Shown here in pieces: positions 1 through 8,121 of a stretch of 64,000 nucleotides of DNA. Every line of letters begins with the position of its first letter. Position 1 is the first letter of the stretch. Location: positions 132,107-196,106 of the forward strand of contig PBLF01000004.1 of assembly GCA_002722295.1 (NCBI GenBank). Direction: 5' to 3'. Below the pieces are notes generated by a model. It saw only the letters and a list, made by a program, of their open reading frames with translations. It did not search any database and had not been told where the DNA came from. The translations under genes were made by a program, and so were the position numbers. The DNA is from Stappia sp. Its GTDB lineage: Bacteria; Pseudomonadota; Alphaproteobacteria; Rhizobiales; Stappiaceae.

Positions 1-295
1 TCGAGACCCTCAGCCGCACGGCGGGAGCCGCCGCCCGCTCGGCACCAAAAGCCTCGAGCGCCGCATGCAGGTCCGCGGGCATCGCCTGCGGAACGAGCCT
101 GAACGGGGCCTTGAGCGTGCCGTGGAAACCGTATCGGCGCGGATCGGCAGTCAGCGTTTCGCGCTCGTCCGGCGTCCCCCCGCCAATCGTCTCCGCCGGA
201 ACATCCCGCGGAAAGACACTGCGGCCGAGCCAGCGCTCGGCGGCAAGGACAAGCGGATGATCGGCTGGTGGCGTGAAATAGAGAGCGTGACGCAT
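1..295 (-). CDS. DUF1045 phosphonate-metabolism protein, C-terminus cut by window edge
   Basis: Only the first 98 residues lie in the window; the gene runs off the left edge. The start is the ATG whose A is at 295. The visible N-terminus contains YGFHGTLKAPF at about residues 45-55. The H-x-T there resembles the first catalytic motif of 2H phosphoesterase-like folds and is typical of the DUF1045 family found in C-P lyase operons. It lies 70 bases downstream of the second phnE on the same strand, so it is probably the tail of the phnCDEE transcript. Family members usually precede phnM, so phnM probably lies beyond the edge (inference). The exact biochemical role is not established. Confidence 0.8.
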   Translation of the reverse strand, partial: MRHALYFTPPADHPLVLAAERWLGRSVFPRDVPAETIGGGTPDERETLTADPRRYGFHGTLKAPFRLVPQAMPADLHAALEAFGAERAAAPAVRLRVS

Positions 296-365
296 GGGTC
301 TCCGAAATCCGGTCCGGGCGGGGGAACGCCCTTGTCGCATGTTTCGCGTGCGCGGTGAATCCGCG

Positions 366-1991
366 TCACGCCCTGGTCTTGCCCATCAGACGCGAACGCA
401 GGGCATTGGAGATATTGTCGAACACAAAGACGACAAGAAGGATCAGGAGCACCATGTAGGCCACGTTCTCCCAGTCCTGGTTGGTGCGCATCGCCTCCCA
501 GAGCTTGAGGCCGATGCCGCCCGCCCCCACCGCGCCGATGATCGTCGCGGAGCGGGTGTTGGACTCCCAGAAGTAGAGCGCCTGGCTGGCAAACAGCGGC
601 AGCACCTGCGGCAGCACGCCGTAACGCTGCACCGCCATGGGCGAGGCGCCGACCGACTTGACGCCCTCGCGCTGCTTGTCGTCGATGTTCTCCAGGGATT
701 CCGAATAGAGCTTTCCGAGCGTGCCCGTATCGGTGAAGAAGATCGCGGAAATGCCCGCCAGTGGCCCCGGCCCGAAGGCACGGGTGAAGAACAGCGCCCA
801 GATGAACATGTCCACCGACCGCTGGAAGTCGAAGAACCGCTTGATGATCTGGTTCATCACCCGGGAGCGGGTGATGTTGCGCGCGGCGATGAAGGCCAGC
901 GGAAAGGCGATGATCGCGGCGAAGAGCGTGCCAACGAAAGCCATGACGATGGTCTGCAGAAGCTTGGTCCACACATCAAGGTGCTGCCAGTCGGCATTGT
1001 AGAGGATATTGTTCCAGGCAAGCGACAGGTTGGAGCGATCGGGATCGATACGCTCGTCCGACATGATCATCGACGCGATCTCGCCGAAGCTCTTGCCCCA
1101 GAACGGCGAGTTGGCATCGAAGACGAAGTTTTCCCAGCCGAGGAAACGGTGGCGCACCTTCACGTCGTCATGACGAACCTCGACGCGCCCGGAGAACCCG
1201 AAGCGGGCGATGACCTTGCCGCCCTCGAGCTTTTGCGATGCCCACTCCGGAAGCGCACCTTCGGCTTCCACCCGTTCGTTGGCATGGTCCAGCTTCAGAA
1301 CCAGCGTTTCGTCGCCGCGCAGCACCCGCACCTCGCGCGGCGCGATCTCGATGCGCTCGCCCGACCCCATGGTCACGACGGCGGAAGCGATCACCTCTTC
1401 CTCCACCGCCTGCGGCGCGGCCGCGTCCGCCTCGCCGTTCCGGCCCTGCGGGCCACTTCCCGTCGAGGTTCCCTGCGCATCGGGGACCATGAACCCGAAG
1501 GATGAACCGCCCGAGGCTGGTCCCTCCCCGGTCGAGGTGCCCTTGGCGTCCGGCACCATGAAACCGAACCCGGAGGAACCAGACGATGTGGAGGAGGATG
1601 CCTGGGCAGCGGCCGCCTTTTCGGGCTCACCACCACGCATCATCCGCGTCTTGGTCACCGTGATCCAGTCGGGGTCCGGATTGGAGCCGAGCGGCGAGAA
1701 CCGCGGGAAGGAGAGGATGATCGCACCATCGCCCGCGATTTCGAAGTCGGGCCGGACCTCGTAGGAAATCCAGTCGGCGAGATAGTTGCCGGCAATGTCC
1801 CAGTTGGCTTCGCCCAGCACCTTGCCGATGGCGAAGAACCACCAGCAGTACAGCGCATAGAGGACAGCGGCCGAGACGATCAGGACCGGTCGCGCCCGCC
1901 TCCAGAACGACGGCGCGAAGACCTGGGGGTTGCGCCTTGCGATGTCGTCGATATCGGCGGCGGAGAGGGAGGAAACGGTGGTCGCGGACAT
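366..1991 (-). CDS. phnE: Phosphonate ABC transporter permease PhnE, long form
   Basis: This 541-residue inner-membrane permease subunit takes up phosphonates. A transmembrane segment near residues 35-55 is followed by a large hydrophilic insert (roughly 65-290). The usual permease domain lies in the C-terminal half, with segments beginning near LLQTIVMAFVGTLFAAI and an EAA-type loop (VGAGGIGLKLWEAMR). The start at 1991 is chosen because AGGAAAG sits at ribosome-binding distance; an ATG 45 bases further upstream lies inside the preceding gene. Ordinary PhnE proteins are about 260-330 residues, so this one carries some 200 extra. The insert holds a duplicated block, GFMVPDAxGTSTGxGP, at about residues 137-158 and 159-180. 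It follows the first phnE by 10 bases. Confidence 0.93.
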   Translation of the reverse strand: MSATTVSSLSAADIDDIARRNPQVFAPSFWRRARPVLIVSAAVLYALYCWWFFAIGKVLGEANWDIAGNYLADWISYEVRPDFEIAGDGAIILSFPRFSPLGSNPDPDWITVTKTRMMRGGEPEKAAAAQASSSTSSGSSGFGFMVPDAKGTSTGEGPASGGSSFGFMVPDAQGTSTGSGPQGRNGEADAAAPQAVEEEVIASAVVTMGSGERIEIAPREVRVLRGDETLVLKLDHANERVEAEGALPEWASQKLEGGKVIARFGFSGRVEVRHDDVKVRHRFLGWENFVFDANSPFWGKSFGEIASMIMSDERIDPDRSNLSLAWNNILYNADWQHLDVWTKLLQTIVMAFVGTLFAAIIAFPLAFIAARNITRSRVMNQIIKRFFDFQRSVDMFIWALFFTRAFGPGPLAGISAIFFTDTGTLGKLYSESLENIDDKQREGVKSVGASPMAVQRYGVLPQVLPLFASQALYFWESNTRSATIIGAVGAGGIGLKLWEAMRTNQDWENVAYMVLLILLVVFVFDNISNALRSRLMGKTRA

Positions 1992-2001
1992 GGCTCTTTC
2001 C

Positions 2002-2991
2002 TCAGGCTCCGAACTCGAAGGCCTGATTGCCGACAAGGCGCTTGCGCAGGTAGGCGGACAACTGGTCGACCGCCACGATGGTCAGGAACAGCAGGAGAAC
2101 GATGGCCAGCGTCTTGGCTTCGTGACCACGGCTGATCGACAGGCGCAGCGCCTCGCCGATGCCGCCGCCGCCCACCGCGCCGATGATGGTGGAGGCGCGC
2201 ACGTTGATCTCAAGTCTGAGCAGCGCATAGCTGGTGAAGTTCGGCATGACCTGGGGAACGATGCCGTACCAGACCCGCTCCACCCAGTTTCCGCCGGCCG
2301 CGCGCAGCCCCTCGTCCGGGCGCATGTCGGCGTTTTCGACCACTTCGAAGAACATCTTGCCGAGCGCGCCGATGGTGTGGATCGAGACGGCGAAGATCGC
2401 CGGGATCGGACCGATGGTCAGGATCGCGACCATGAAACCGGCGATCACGATCTCGGGAAAGGCGCGCAGGAACTCCATCAGGCGGCGCACCGAACCGCGC
2501 AGCCACGGATTGCGGACCATGTTCTTCGCGGCAATGAAGCAGAACAGGAAGCCGAACACGAAACCGATCAACGTCGACAGGATCGCGATGTTGAGCGTCT
2601 CCAGCATCTTGTAGAAGTATTCCGGGATGTAGAAGCTCCCCCACAACGGGATGCTCCCTTCCGGGTAATTGTACTTGAGGCTGCCGTCGTAATAGGGCGA
2701 GGGAAGATCGAAGAGCGCGCGCCAGACCTCAAGCGGATCGCGCGGCGCCAGATCGATGAAGAAATCGAAAAAATAGGGCAGACGATCGAAGAACTTGCCC
2801 GCATTGGTCTCGTTCGCGAACCACAGCGAACCGCCGAGCGTGACGAGGAGCGCGACGAGGCCGGCCACCGTGTAGAGACGGCGGCGCATGGTCTGCTCGC
2901 GCCAGTGGCGCTCCACCATGGCTCCGGCGGCCGAAAGGCCGTTGTCCTGGGAAGGTCCGTCGGGACCGTTGGAAAGCGTGGCGAACGCCAT
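2002..2991 (-). CDS. phnE: Phosphonate ABC transporter permease PhnE, standard form
   Basis: This 329-residue permease is the partner of the longer PhnE immediately downstream. An N-terminal hydrophobic segment (VAGLVALLVTLGGSLWF, about residues 43-59) is followed by several membrane spans. The EAA-like loop near the C-terminus reads VGGGGIGEALRLSISRG. Two adjacent phnE genes are normal in alphaproteobacterial phn loci and suggest a heterodimeric channel working with PhnC and PhnD. A 79-base gap holding a very strong hairpin separates it from phnD, so its expression may be set lower than that of the binding protein. Confidence 0.94.
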   Translation of the reverse strand: MAFATLSNGPDGPSQDNGLSAAGAMVERHWREQTMRRRLYTVAGLVALLVTLGGSLWFANETNAGKFFDRLPYFFDFFIDLAPRDPLEVWRALFDLPSPYYDGSLKYNYPEGSIPLWGSFYIPEYFYKMLETLNIAILSTLIGFVFGFLFCFIAAKNMVRNPWLRGSVRRLMEFLRAFPEIVIAGFMVAILTIGPIPAIFAVSIHTIGALGKMFFEVVENADMRPDEGLRAAGGNWVERVWYGIVPQVMPNFTSYALLRLEINVRASTIIGAVGGGGIGEALRLSISRGHEAKTLAIVLLLFLTIVAVDQLSAYLRKRLVGNQAFEFGA

Positions 2992-3024
2992 GGTCGGAAA
3001 TCACCGGTCAGGAAGAAACGAGAA

Positions 3025-3057
3025 CGGGCGCCGGCCGGACACTCCGGCCGGCGCCCG
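3025..3057 (-). terminator. Hairpin attenuator between phnD and phnE
   Basis: A perfect 15-bp GC stem (arms 3025-3039 and 3043-3057) has a three-base loop. On the minus strand the stem is followed by a pyrimidine-rich stretch, GTTCTCGTTTCTTCC. The position after the binding-protein gene and before the permease genes fits a partial terminator or an mRNA-stabilising 3' structure that lets PhnD accumulate over PhnE. The structure is seen; the role is inferred. Confidence 0.65.
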
Positions 3058-3070
3058 CGTGAGGAAGCCC

Positions 3071-3994
3071 TTACGAGCCGATCTTCGCCTTGCGGGCGGC
3101 GACGATCGCCTTGTAGAAGTCGGCGTTCACTTCGGTGTAGCCCTTGAAGTCACCGCCCTGGATGGCGGAGAAGCACTCCGGATCGCTCTCCGGCAGCGCC
3201 ACCATGAACTCCTTGAACTTGGTCTTGGTGTCGGCATCGAGCGAGGTGCGGATGACGATCGGACCGTTCGGGATGAGCGGCGACTTCCACAGCTCGACCA
3301 GGTCGTCCATGTCCAGGATGCCCTTGTCGACCATCTTGCGCAGGTTGCCGGAGGTGTAGCCGTCCTTGAAGTCACCCACGCCGGAGGCCCAGGTGGTGCC
3401 GGCGTCGAAGGTGCCCTTCACGACTTCGAGAACCAGGTTCTCGTGGCCGCCACCGAAACCGGTGGACGCGAAGTACTCGTCGATCGGCGCACCGGTCGCG
3501 TCCGGCAGCGTCACGGACGGAACGAGGAAGCCGGAGGTGCTGTCGGGATCGGCGAAGCCGAGCTTCTTGCCCTTCATGTCCTCAAGCGACTTGATGCCGC
3601 TGTCGGCACGCGCGACCATCACCGAATGATAGCCGGTGGAACCGTCGGTCTGGACGGTGGTCAGGATCGGCTCGACCGCGTCCTTGTTCTCCAGATAGAT
3701 CTTGGCATAACCGGACGCGCCGAGCTCGGCGTAGTCCAGCGTGCCGCCCAGAAGGCCCTGGATCACGCCGTCGTAGTCGGCGGCCGGGAACAGGGAAACC
3801 TTTTCCACGCCCAGCACGGCCGGGAGCTTCTCGGTCATGCACTGGAAGTTGCGCAGGCGGTCGGCCTCGTTCTCGCCGCCGAGGATACCGATACGGAATT
3901 CCTTTGCGCCCTGGGCCTGGGCCGGGGCGAGTCCAGCCGCAGCCGTCAGCATCGTGGCAGCAGCAACGGCGCCAAGAAGGATGTTCTTGAGCAT
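3071..3994 (-). CDS. phnD: Phosphonate-binding periplasmic protein PhnD
   Basis: This 307-residue substrate-binding protein belongs to the phosphonate ABC transporter. A signal peptide covers about residues 1-28 (LLGAVAAATMLTAAAGLAPAQAQ), with cleavage likely after AQA. The mature protein begins KEFRIGILGGENEADRLRNF, the typical PhnD opening. The start at 3994 is preceded by GGAGACGT at normal spacing; a possible upstream ATG at 4006 overlaps that ribosome-binding site and is less likely. It lies between phnC and the two phnE genes and delivers captured phosphonates to the PhnE channel. Confidence 0.96.
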   Translation of the reverse strand: MLKNILLGAVAAATMLTAAAGLAPAQAQGAKEFRIGILGGENEADRLRNFQCMTEKLPAVLGVEKVSLFPAADYDGVIQGLLGGTLDYAELGASGYAKIYLENKDAVEPILTTVQTDGSTGYHSVMVARADSGIKSLEDMKGKKLGFADPDSTSGFLVPSVTLPDATGAPIDEYFASTGFGGGHENLVLEVVKGTFDAGTTWASGVGDFKDGYTSGNLRKMVDKGILDMDDLVELWKSPLIPNGPIVIRTSLDADTKTKFKEFMVALPESDPECFSAIQGGDFKGYTEVNADFYKAIVAARKAKIGS

Positions 3995-4092
3995 TGACGT
4001 CTCCATGGGTGATCCGGATTGCCCGGTCTCTTCGTGTCTCACGCTTTGATGCGCTGGCCGCGACGCGAAGGGCGGGCGGCCGATCCGCGTCC

Positions 4093-4926
4093 CTAGCCGG
4101 CGATGGCCGACTGCAGGACGGTTGCGGATTTCGGCGTCGCCGCCCGGGCGACGGAAAGGGATGTGGACGTGATGGCCTCGGAAAGTTCCTCCGATTCCGC
4201 GCCATAGATGCGCCGGGCCATTTCCGTTGTCAGTTCCTCCGGCGGACCGTCGAACACGACGGCCCCCTCCGACATGCCGATCACACGCTCGCAATAGGTG
4301 CGCGCGGTATCCAGCGTGTGCAGATTGGTGATGACGGTGATGCCCTCGCGCCGATTGATGTCGCGCAGCGCGTCCATCACCTTCTGGGCATTGAGGGGGT
4401 CGAGCGAGGCGATAGGCTCGTCGGCGAGCACCATGCGCGGCTCCTGCATCAGGGCACGTGCAATCGCCACGCGCTGCTGCTGGCCACCCGAGAGGGTTCC
4501 GGCGGGCTGCAGCGCCGTCTGCGCGATGCCAAGACGCTCCAGCGCGGAGATCGCCGCGGCGCGCTCGGCGCGCGTGAACAGGCCGAGAAGATTGCGCGAG
4601 GTCGAGCGGTGATTGAGGCGCCCGAGCAGCACGTTGGTCAGGACGTCGAGGCGCGGAACCAGGTTGAACTGCTGGAATATCATGGCGCAGTCGCGCTGCC
4701 AGTTGCGCAACTCGCGCCCCCTGAGCGACGATACCTCGCGACCGTCGAACACGAGCCGGCCGCCGCTGGGATCGATCAGCCGGTTGATCATGCGCAAGAG
4801 CGTCGACTTGCCCGCGCCCGACCGTCCGATGACACCGACCATCTGGCCGTTGGGAATATCCAGCGTCACGGACTTCACCGCCGTGAAGGTCCCGAATGTG
4901 CGGGTGACGCCCTCGAGTTTGAACAT
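4093..4926 (-). CDS. phnC: Phosphonate ABC transporter ATP-binding protein PhnC
   Basis: This 277-residue cytoplasmic ATPase energises phosphonate import through PhnE. Walker A is GRSGAGKST (34-42), the Q-loop is at about 85-86, the signature LSGGQ at 145-149, Walker B LVLADEP-like (MVLADEP, 165-171) and the switch histidine at 203. The start at 4926 has AGGGG upstream; an upstream ATG would add 17 poorly conserved residues. It is the first gene of the phnCDEE block, with its own 110-base upstream region that carries a candidate Pho box. The last 25 or so residues form a Ser/Ala-rich tail. Confidence 0.96.
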   Translation of the reverse strand: MFKLEGVTRTFGTFTAVKSVTLDIPNGQMVGVIGRSGAGKSTLLRMINRLIDPSGGRLVFDGREVSSLRGRELRNWQRDCAMIFQQFNLVPRLDVLTNVLLGRLNHRSTSRNLLGLFTRAERAAAISALERLGIAQTALQPAGTLSGGQQQRVAIARALMQEPRMVLADEPIASLDPLNAQKVMDALRDINRREGITVITNLHTLDTARTYCERVIGMSEGAVVFDGPPEELTTEMARRIYGAESEELSEAITSTSLSVARAATPKSATVLQSAIAG

Positions 4927-4992
4927 GATCGCCCCTATCGTTCGAATAGGAGCCTGCGTAGCGTGCGAACATGACACTCAGTCTGCGGTTTG

Positions 4993-5010
4993 TTGAAGCT
5001 TGAATGACAA
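4993..5010 (-). promoter_or_regulatory. Candidate Pho box upstream of phnC
   Basis: Read on the minus strand, TTGTCAT, four bases and GCTTCAA form two 7-base units with the 7-4-7 spacing of a PhoB box (consensus CTGTCAT). The first unit matches 6 of 7 bases and the second matches only partly. It lies 67-84 bases upstream of the phnC start, where PhoB activation of phosphonate uptake would be expected. The assignment rests on pattern and context only. Confidence 0.4.
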
Positions 5011-5036
5011 TCCAAGCCTCTGAGAAATATTATAAA

Positions 5037-5657
5037 TCACTCCGCATCAGCGTATTTCTCGAGGAATGCGGGCGCATCCAGCGCTCGAAAATCCTCCAGC
5101 GTGTCCCGAAGGCGGGCATGATCCCAGTCCCACCACGCCAGCCGCTGCATCCTGGCCGCGAGTTCCGGTGAAAGACGCTCGCGGATGAGCTTTGCCGGCA
5201 CACCGCCGACAATCGTGAAGGGCGCGACATCGCGGGAGACCACGGCCCCCGCGCCGATCACCGCTCCGTCGCCGATGGTCACGCCGGGAAGCACGGTCGC
5301 GCCGTGGCCGATCCACACGTCGTGACCGATCCGCACGCGCCCCTCCCGCCGCCAGTCGAAGAAGGCGGCTTCTGGTTCCGCATCGTCCCAGTAGTCGTTG
5401 GCGCGATAGGTGAAGTGATGCAGAGTCGCCCGCCATGTCGGGTGGTTCGTGGCATTGATGCGCACGGCCGCCGCAATGTTCGCGAACTTGCCGATCTCCG
5501 CGCACCACACGATGCCGTCCTGCATGATGTAGGAGTAGTCGCCGAGGTCCGTCTCGCTGACGCGGCAGCGCTCGGTCACTTCCGTGTACCGGCCGAGGCG
5601 GCTCGCCTCGACGATGGCCGTCTCATGCACGAGTGGCGTTTCGGAGAGTTTCGTCAT
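5037..5657 (-). CDS. Hexapeptide-repeat acyltransferase of the phn locus
   Basis: This 206-residue protein has a left-handed beta-helix. Imperfect hexapeptide repeats run through [19 protein letters not shown] and [21 protein letters not shown] (about residues 108-150). The end [15 protein letters not shown] is characteristic of the xenobiotic/chloramphenicol acetyltransferase-like group. A phosphonate-associated subfamily is common in C-P lyase operons. It lies 12 bases after phnL, so it is probably cotranscribed with phnGHIJKL. Acylation of a phosphonate or pathway intermediate is plausible, but the substrate is not shown. No phnN or phnO is present in the window. Confidence 0.85.
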   Translation of the reverse strand: MTKLSETPLVHETAIVEASRLGRYTEVTERCRVSETDLGDYSYIMQDGIVWCAEIGKFANIAAAVRINATNHPTWRATLHHFTYRANDYWDDAEPEAAFFDWRREGRVRIGHDVWIGHGATVLPGVTIGDGAVIGAGAVVSRDVAPFTIVGGVPAKLIRERLSPELAARMQRLAWWDWDHARLRDTLEDFRALDAPAFLEKYADAE

Positions 5658-5669
5658 GGCATTGCCCGC

Positions 5670-6401
5670 TCAGGCCGCGCGTGCCGGCGCGAAGGCCGTC
5701 ACGTCGATGATGCGGTCGGCGACCGCCTCGCGCACTTCCTCATCATGGAAGATGCCGACCTGGGCCACTCCGGCCGCCTTTTTCTCTCCGATCATCCCGA
5801 TCACGATGCGCCGGTTGAGCGCATCAAGCGAGGCCGTCGGCTCGTCGAGAAGCAGCACCGGATGGTCTGTGATGAAGCCTCGCGCGATGTTCACGCGCTG
5901 TTGTTCGCCACCGGAAAAGGTCGCGGGCGGGAGCTTCCACAGCCGCTCGGGCAGGTTCAGCCGGTCAAGCAGAGCAGCCGCCCGCTCGCGCGCAACGTCC
6001 GTGGCGACACCACGCGCCACGAGCGGCTCCGCCACGACATCGAGCGCCCCCACGCGCGGCACCGTACGCAGGAACTGGCTCACGTAGCCGATCGTGTCAC
6101 GGCGCACCGCGATCACCTTGCGCGGGCTCGCCGTCACGAGGTCGACCGTTTCGCCACCATGCGCGACGAGGATCTCGCCAGCGTTCGCGGCGTAGTTACC
6201 GTAAAGCATCTTGAGAATGGAGCTTTTGCCCGCTCCCGAAGGTCCGCCAAGGACGACGCATTCGCCGGCCGCGACATCAAATCCCGCACCGCGCACCACC
6301 GGCAGCACGATGCCGCCCTGCAGATGCATGGTGAAATCCTTCGAGAGCCCCTCGACATGAAGGGCAAGATCGGGCGCCAGGCCCTTGCGGCTCGTGGTCA
6401 T
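5670..6401 (-). CDS. phnL: C-P lyase accessory ABC-type ATPase PhnL
   Basis: This 243-residue ABC-fold ATPase belongs to the C-P lyase system. It carries Walker A GPSGAGKS (53-60), the signature TFSGGEQQR (161-169) and Walker B VLLLDEP (182-188). It has no membrane partner. In E. coli PhnK and PhnL associate with the PhnGHIJ core rather than acting in transport. The ATG at 6401 is preferred because AGGTG lies at proper spacing; a GTG at 6407 overlapping the phnK stop is the alternative. Confidence 0.94.
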   Translation of the reverse strand: MTTSRKGLAPDLALHVEGLSKDFTMHLQGGIVLPVVRGAGFDVAAGECVVLGGPSGAGKSSILKMLYGNYAANAGEILVAHGGETVDLVTASPRKVIAVRRDTIGYVSQFLRTVPRVGALDVVAEPLVARGVATDVARERAAALLDRLNLPERLWKLPPATFSGGEQQRVNIARGFITDHPVLLLDEPTASLDALNRRIVIGMIGEKKAAGVAQVGIFHDEEVREAVADRIIDVTAFAPARAA

Positions 6402-6403
6402 GG

Positions 6404-7195
6404 TCACACCTGGAGGATCGAGGAAACGAGAAGCTGGCTGTAGGGCGCCTGCGGGTCGTCGAGAACGCGGTCCGTCAGGCCCGCCTCGACCACCTCGCCC
6501 CCCTTCATCACCATGATGCGGTGAGAGAGGAGCCGAGCGACCGCGAGGTCATGGGTCACCACGATGGCGGCAAGCCCCAGGTCCGAGACCAGCCCGCGCA
6601 GCAGGTCGAGAAGCCGCGCCTGCACGGACACGTCGAGACCGCCGGTCGGCTCGTCCATGAACACGAGACGCGGACCGGTGACCAGGTTGCGCGCGATCTG
6701 GAGACGCTGGCGCATGCCGCCGGAAAACGCGCGCGGCTGATCGTCGATGCGGTCTTCCTCGATCTCGACGCGCTCCAGCCAGTGCGTCGCGGTCTCGCGG
6801 ATGCGTCCGTAGTGGCGTTGCCCCACCGCCATCAGCCGCTCTCCCACATTGGCGCCGGCAGACACCGTCATGCGCAGCCCGTCCGCCGGGTTCTGGTGCA
6901 CGAAGCCCCAGTCCGTGCGCATCAGGAGCCGGCGTTCTGCCTCGGACAGCGCGTAGAGGTCACGGGTCTCGCCATCGCGCATCCGGTAGGAGACGCTGCC
7001 CCTGGTCGGCTCCAGCCGGGTCGATATGCAGTTGAGCAGCGTCGTCTTGCCCGATCCGCTCTCTCCAACGATGGCAAGCACTTCGCCGGGATAGACCTCG
7101 AAGGACACGTCCCGGCAGCCAATGCGGCCGCCATAGCTCTTGGTCAGCCCCTCGACACTGAGGAGGGGAAGGTCGTCGTCACGATCAGGGGTCAT
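6404..7195 (-). CDS. phnK: C-P lyase complex ABC-type ATPase PhnK
   Basis: This 263-residue ABC ATPase docks on the PhnGHIJ complex in the E. coli paradigm. It shows Walker A GESGSGKTT (44-52), signature FSGGMRQR (157-164) and Walker B LVFMDEP (177-183). The start codon overlaps the phnJ stop in an ATGA arrangement, so translation of the two is coupled. The end of the gene overlaps or abuts the phnL start by a few bases. Confidence 0.95.
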   Translation of the reverse strand: MTPDRDDDLPLLSVEGLTKSYGGRIGCRDVSFEVYPGEVLAIVGESGSGKTTLLNCISTRLEPTRGSVSYRMRDGETRDLYALSEAERRLLMRTDWGFVHQNPADGLRMTVSAGANVGERLMAVGQRHYGRIRETATHWLERVEIEEDRIDDQPRAFSGGMRQRLQIARNLVTGPRLVFMDEPTGGLDVSVQARLLDLLRGLVSDLGLAAIVVTHDLAVARLLSHRIMVMKGGEVVEAGLTDRVLDDPQAPYSQLLVSSILQV

Positions 7196-8121
7196 GCCGT
7201 GGTCTCCCGGGCGCCATAGGCCTCATCGGGCGCCAGATGGCCGCGGTGCCCCGCGTCCCTGCGCTCCTCGCAATTGTCGGTGTCGGAGCAGACGAACATG
7301 CGCCCGCCCCGGTCATCGAGGATCACCTCGTCGAGATAGACGCCATGGGCGCCGCACAGTGCACAGGGCTCCTCGAAGGACTGGATCTCGAAGGGATGAT
7401 CCTCGAAATCGAGGCTCACGACCTTCGTGTGGGGCGGGATCGCGTAGATGCGCTTTTCGCGACCCGCGCCGAAAAGCTGAAGCGCCGGCGAATTGTCCAT
7501 CTTCGGATTGTCGAACTTGGGCGTCGGCGAGGGGTCCATCACGTACCGATCCGCAACCAGAACCGGATAGGCATAGGTGGTCGCGATGTGACCGTGACGG
7601 GCGATGTCCTCGTAGAGCTTGACGTGCATGAGCCCGTATTCCTCGAGCGCGTGCATCTTGCGCGTCTCCGTCTCGCGCGGCTCGAGAAACCGGAGCGGCT
7701 CCGGGATCGGCACCTGGTAGACAAGCACCTGCCCCTCCGCGAGCGGCGCCTCGGGAATGCGGTGACGGGTCTGGATGATCGATGCCTCGCGCGTGCGGGT
7801 CGTTACCGCCACATTCGCCACCTTCTGGAAGAAGGCGCGGATCGAGACCGCGTTGGTGGTGTCGTCCGCGCCCTGGTCGATGACCTTCAACGTGTCGTCG
7901 GGCCCGATCACCGCCGCCGTCACCTGCACGCCCCCCGTTCCCCAGCCATAGGGCATGGGCATCTCGCGGCTAGCGAAGGGAACCTGGTACCCGGGGATGG
8001 CGATGGCCTTGAGGATCGCACGGCGGATCATCCGCTTCGTCTGCTCGTCGAGGTAGGCGAAGTTGTAGCTGGCGATCTCGCCGGCAAGACCACTGCCCTG
8101 CTGTGTCGCGTTCACGGTCAT
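7192..8121 (-). CDS. phnJ: Carbon-phosphorus lyase catalytic subunit PhnJ
   Basis: This 309-residue radical-SAM enzyme cleaves the C-P bond of ribose-1-methylphosphonate-5-phosphate and similar 5-phosphoribosyl phosphonates. Cysteines at 253, 256, 278 and 284 have exactly the C-x2-C-x21-C-x5-C spacing that holds the 4Fe-4S cluster and catalytic cysteine in E. coli PhnJ. The start at 8121 overlaps the phnI stop (ATGA). It forms the core complex with PhnG, PhnH and PhnI. An electron donor for the cluster is required and is not known for this organism. Confidence 0.97.
   Translation of the reverse strand: MTVNATQQGSGLAGEIASYNFAYLDEQTKRMIRRAILKAIAIPGYQVPFASREMPMPYGWGTGGVQVTAAVIGPDDTLKVIDQGADDTTNAVSIRAFFQKVANVAVTTRTREASIIQTRHRIPEAPLAEGQVLVYQVPIPEPLRFLEPRETETRKMHALEEYGLMHVKLYEDIARHGHIATTYAYPVLVADRYVMDPSPTPKFDNPKMDNSPALQLFGAGREKRIYAIPPHTKVVSLDFEDHPFEIQSFEEPCALCGAHGVYLDEVILDDRGGRMFVCSDTDNCEERRDAGHRGHLAPDEAYGARETTA

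Noticed and set aside
3995..4972. Upstream extension of phnD through the phnC gene
   Set aside because: The open frame continues upstream, but the signal peptide and ribosome-binding site place the start at 3994, and phnC occupies the region.
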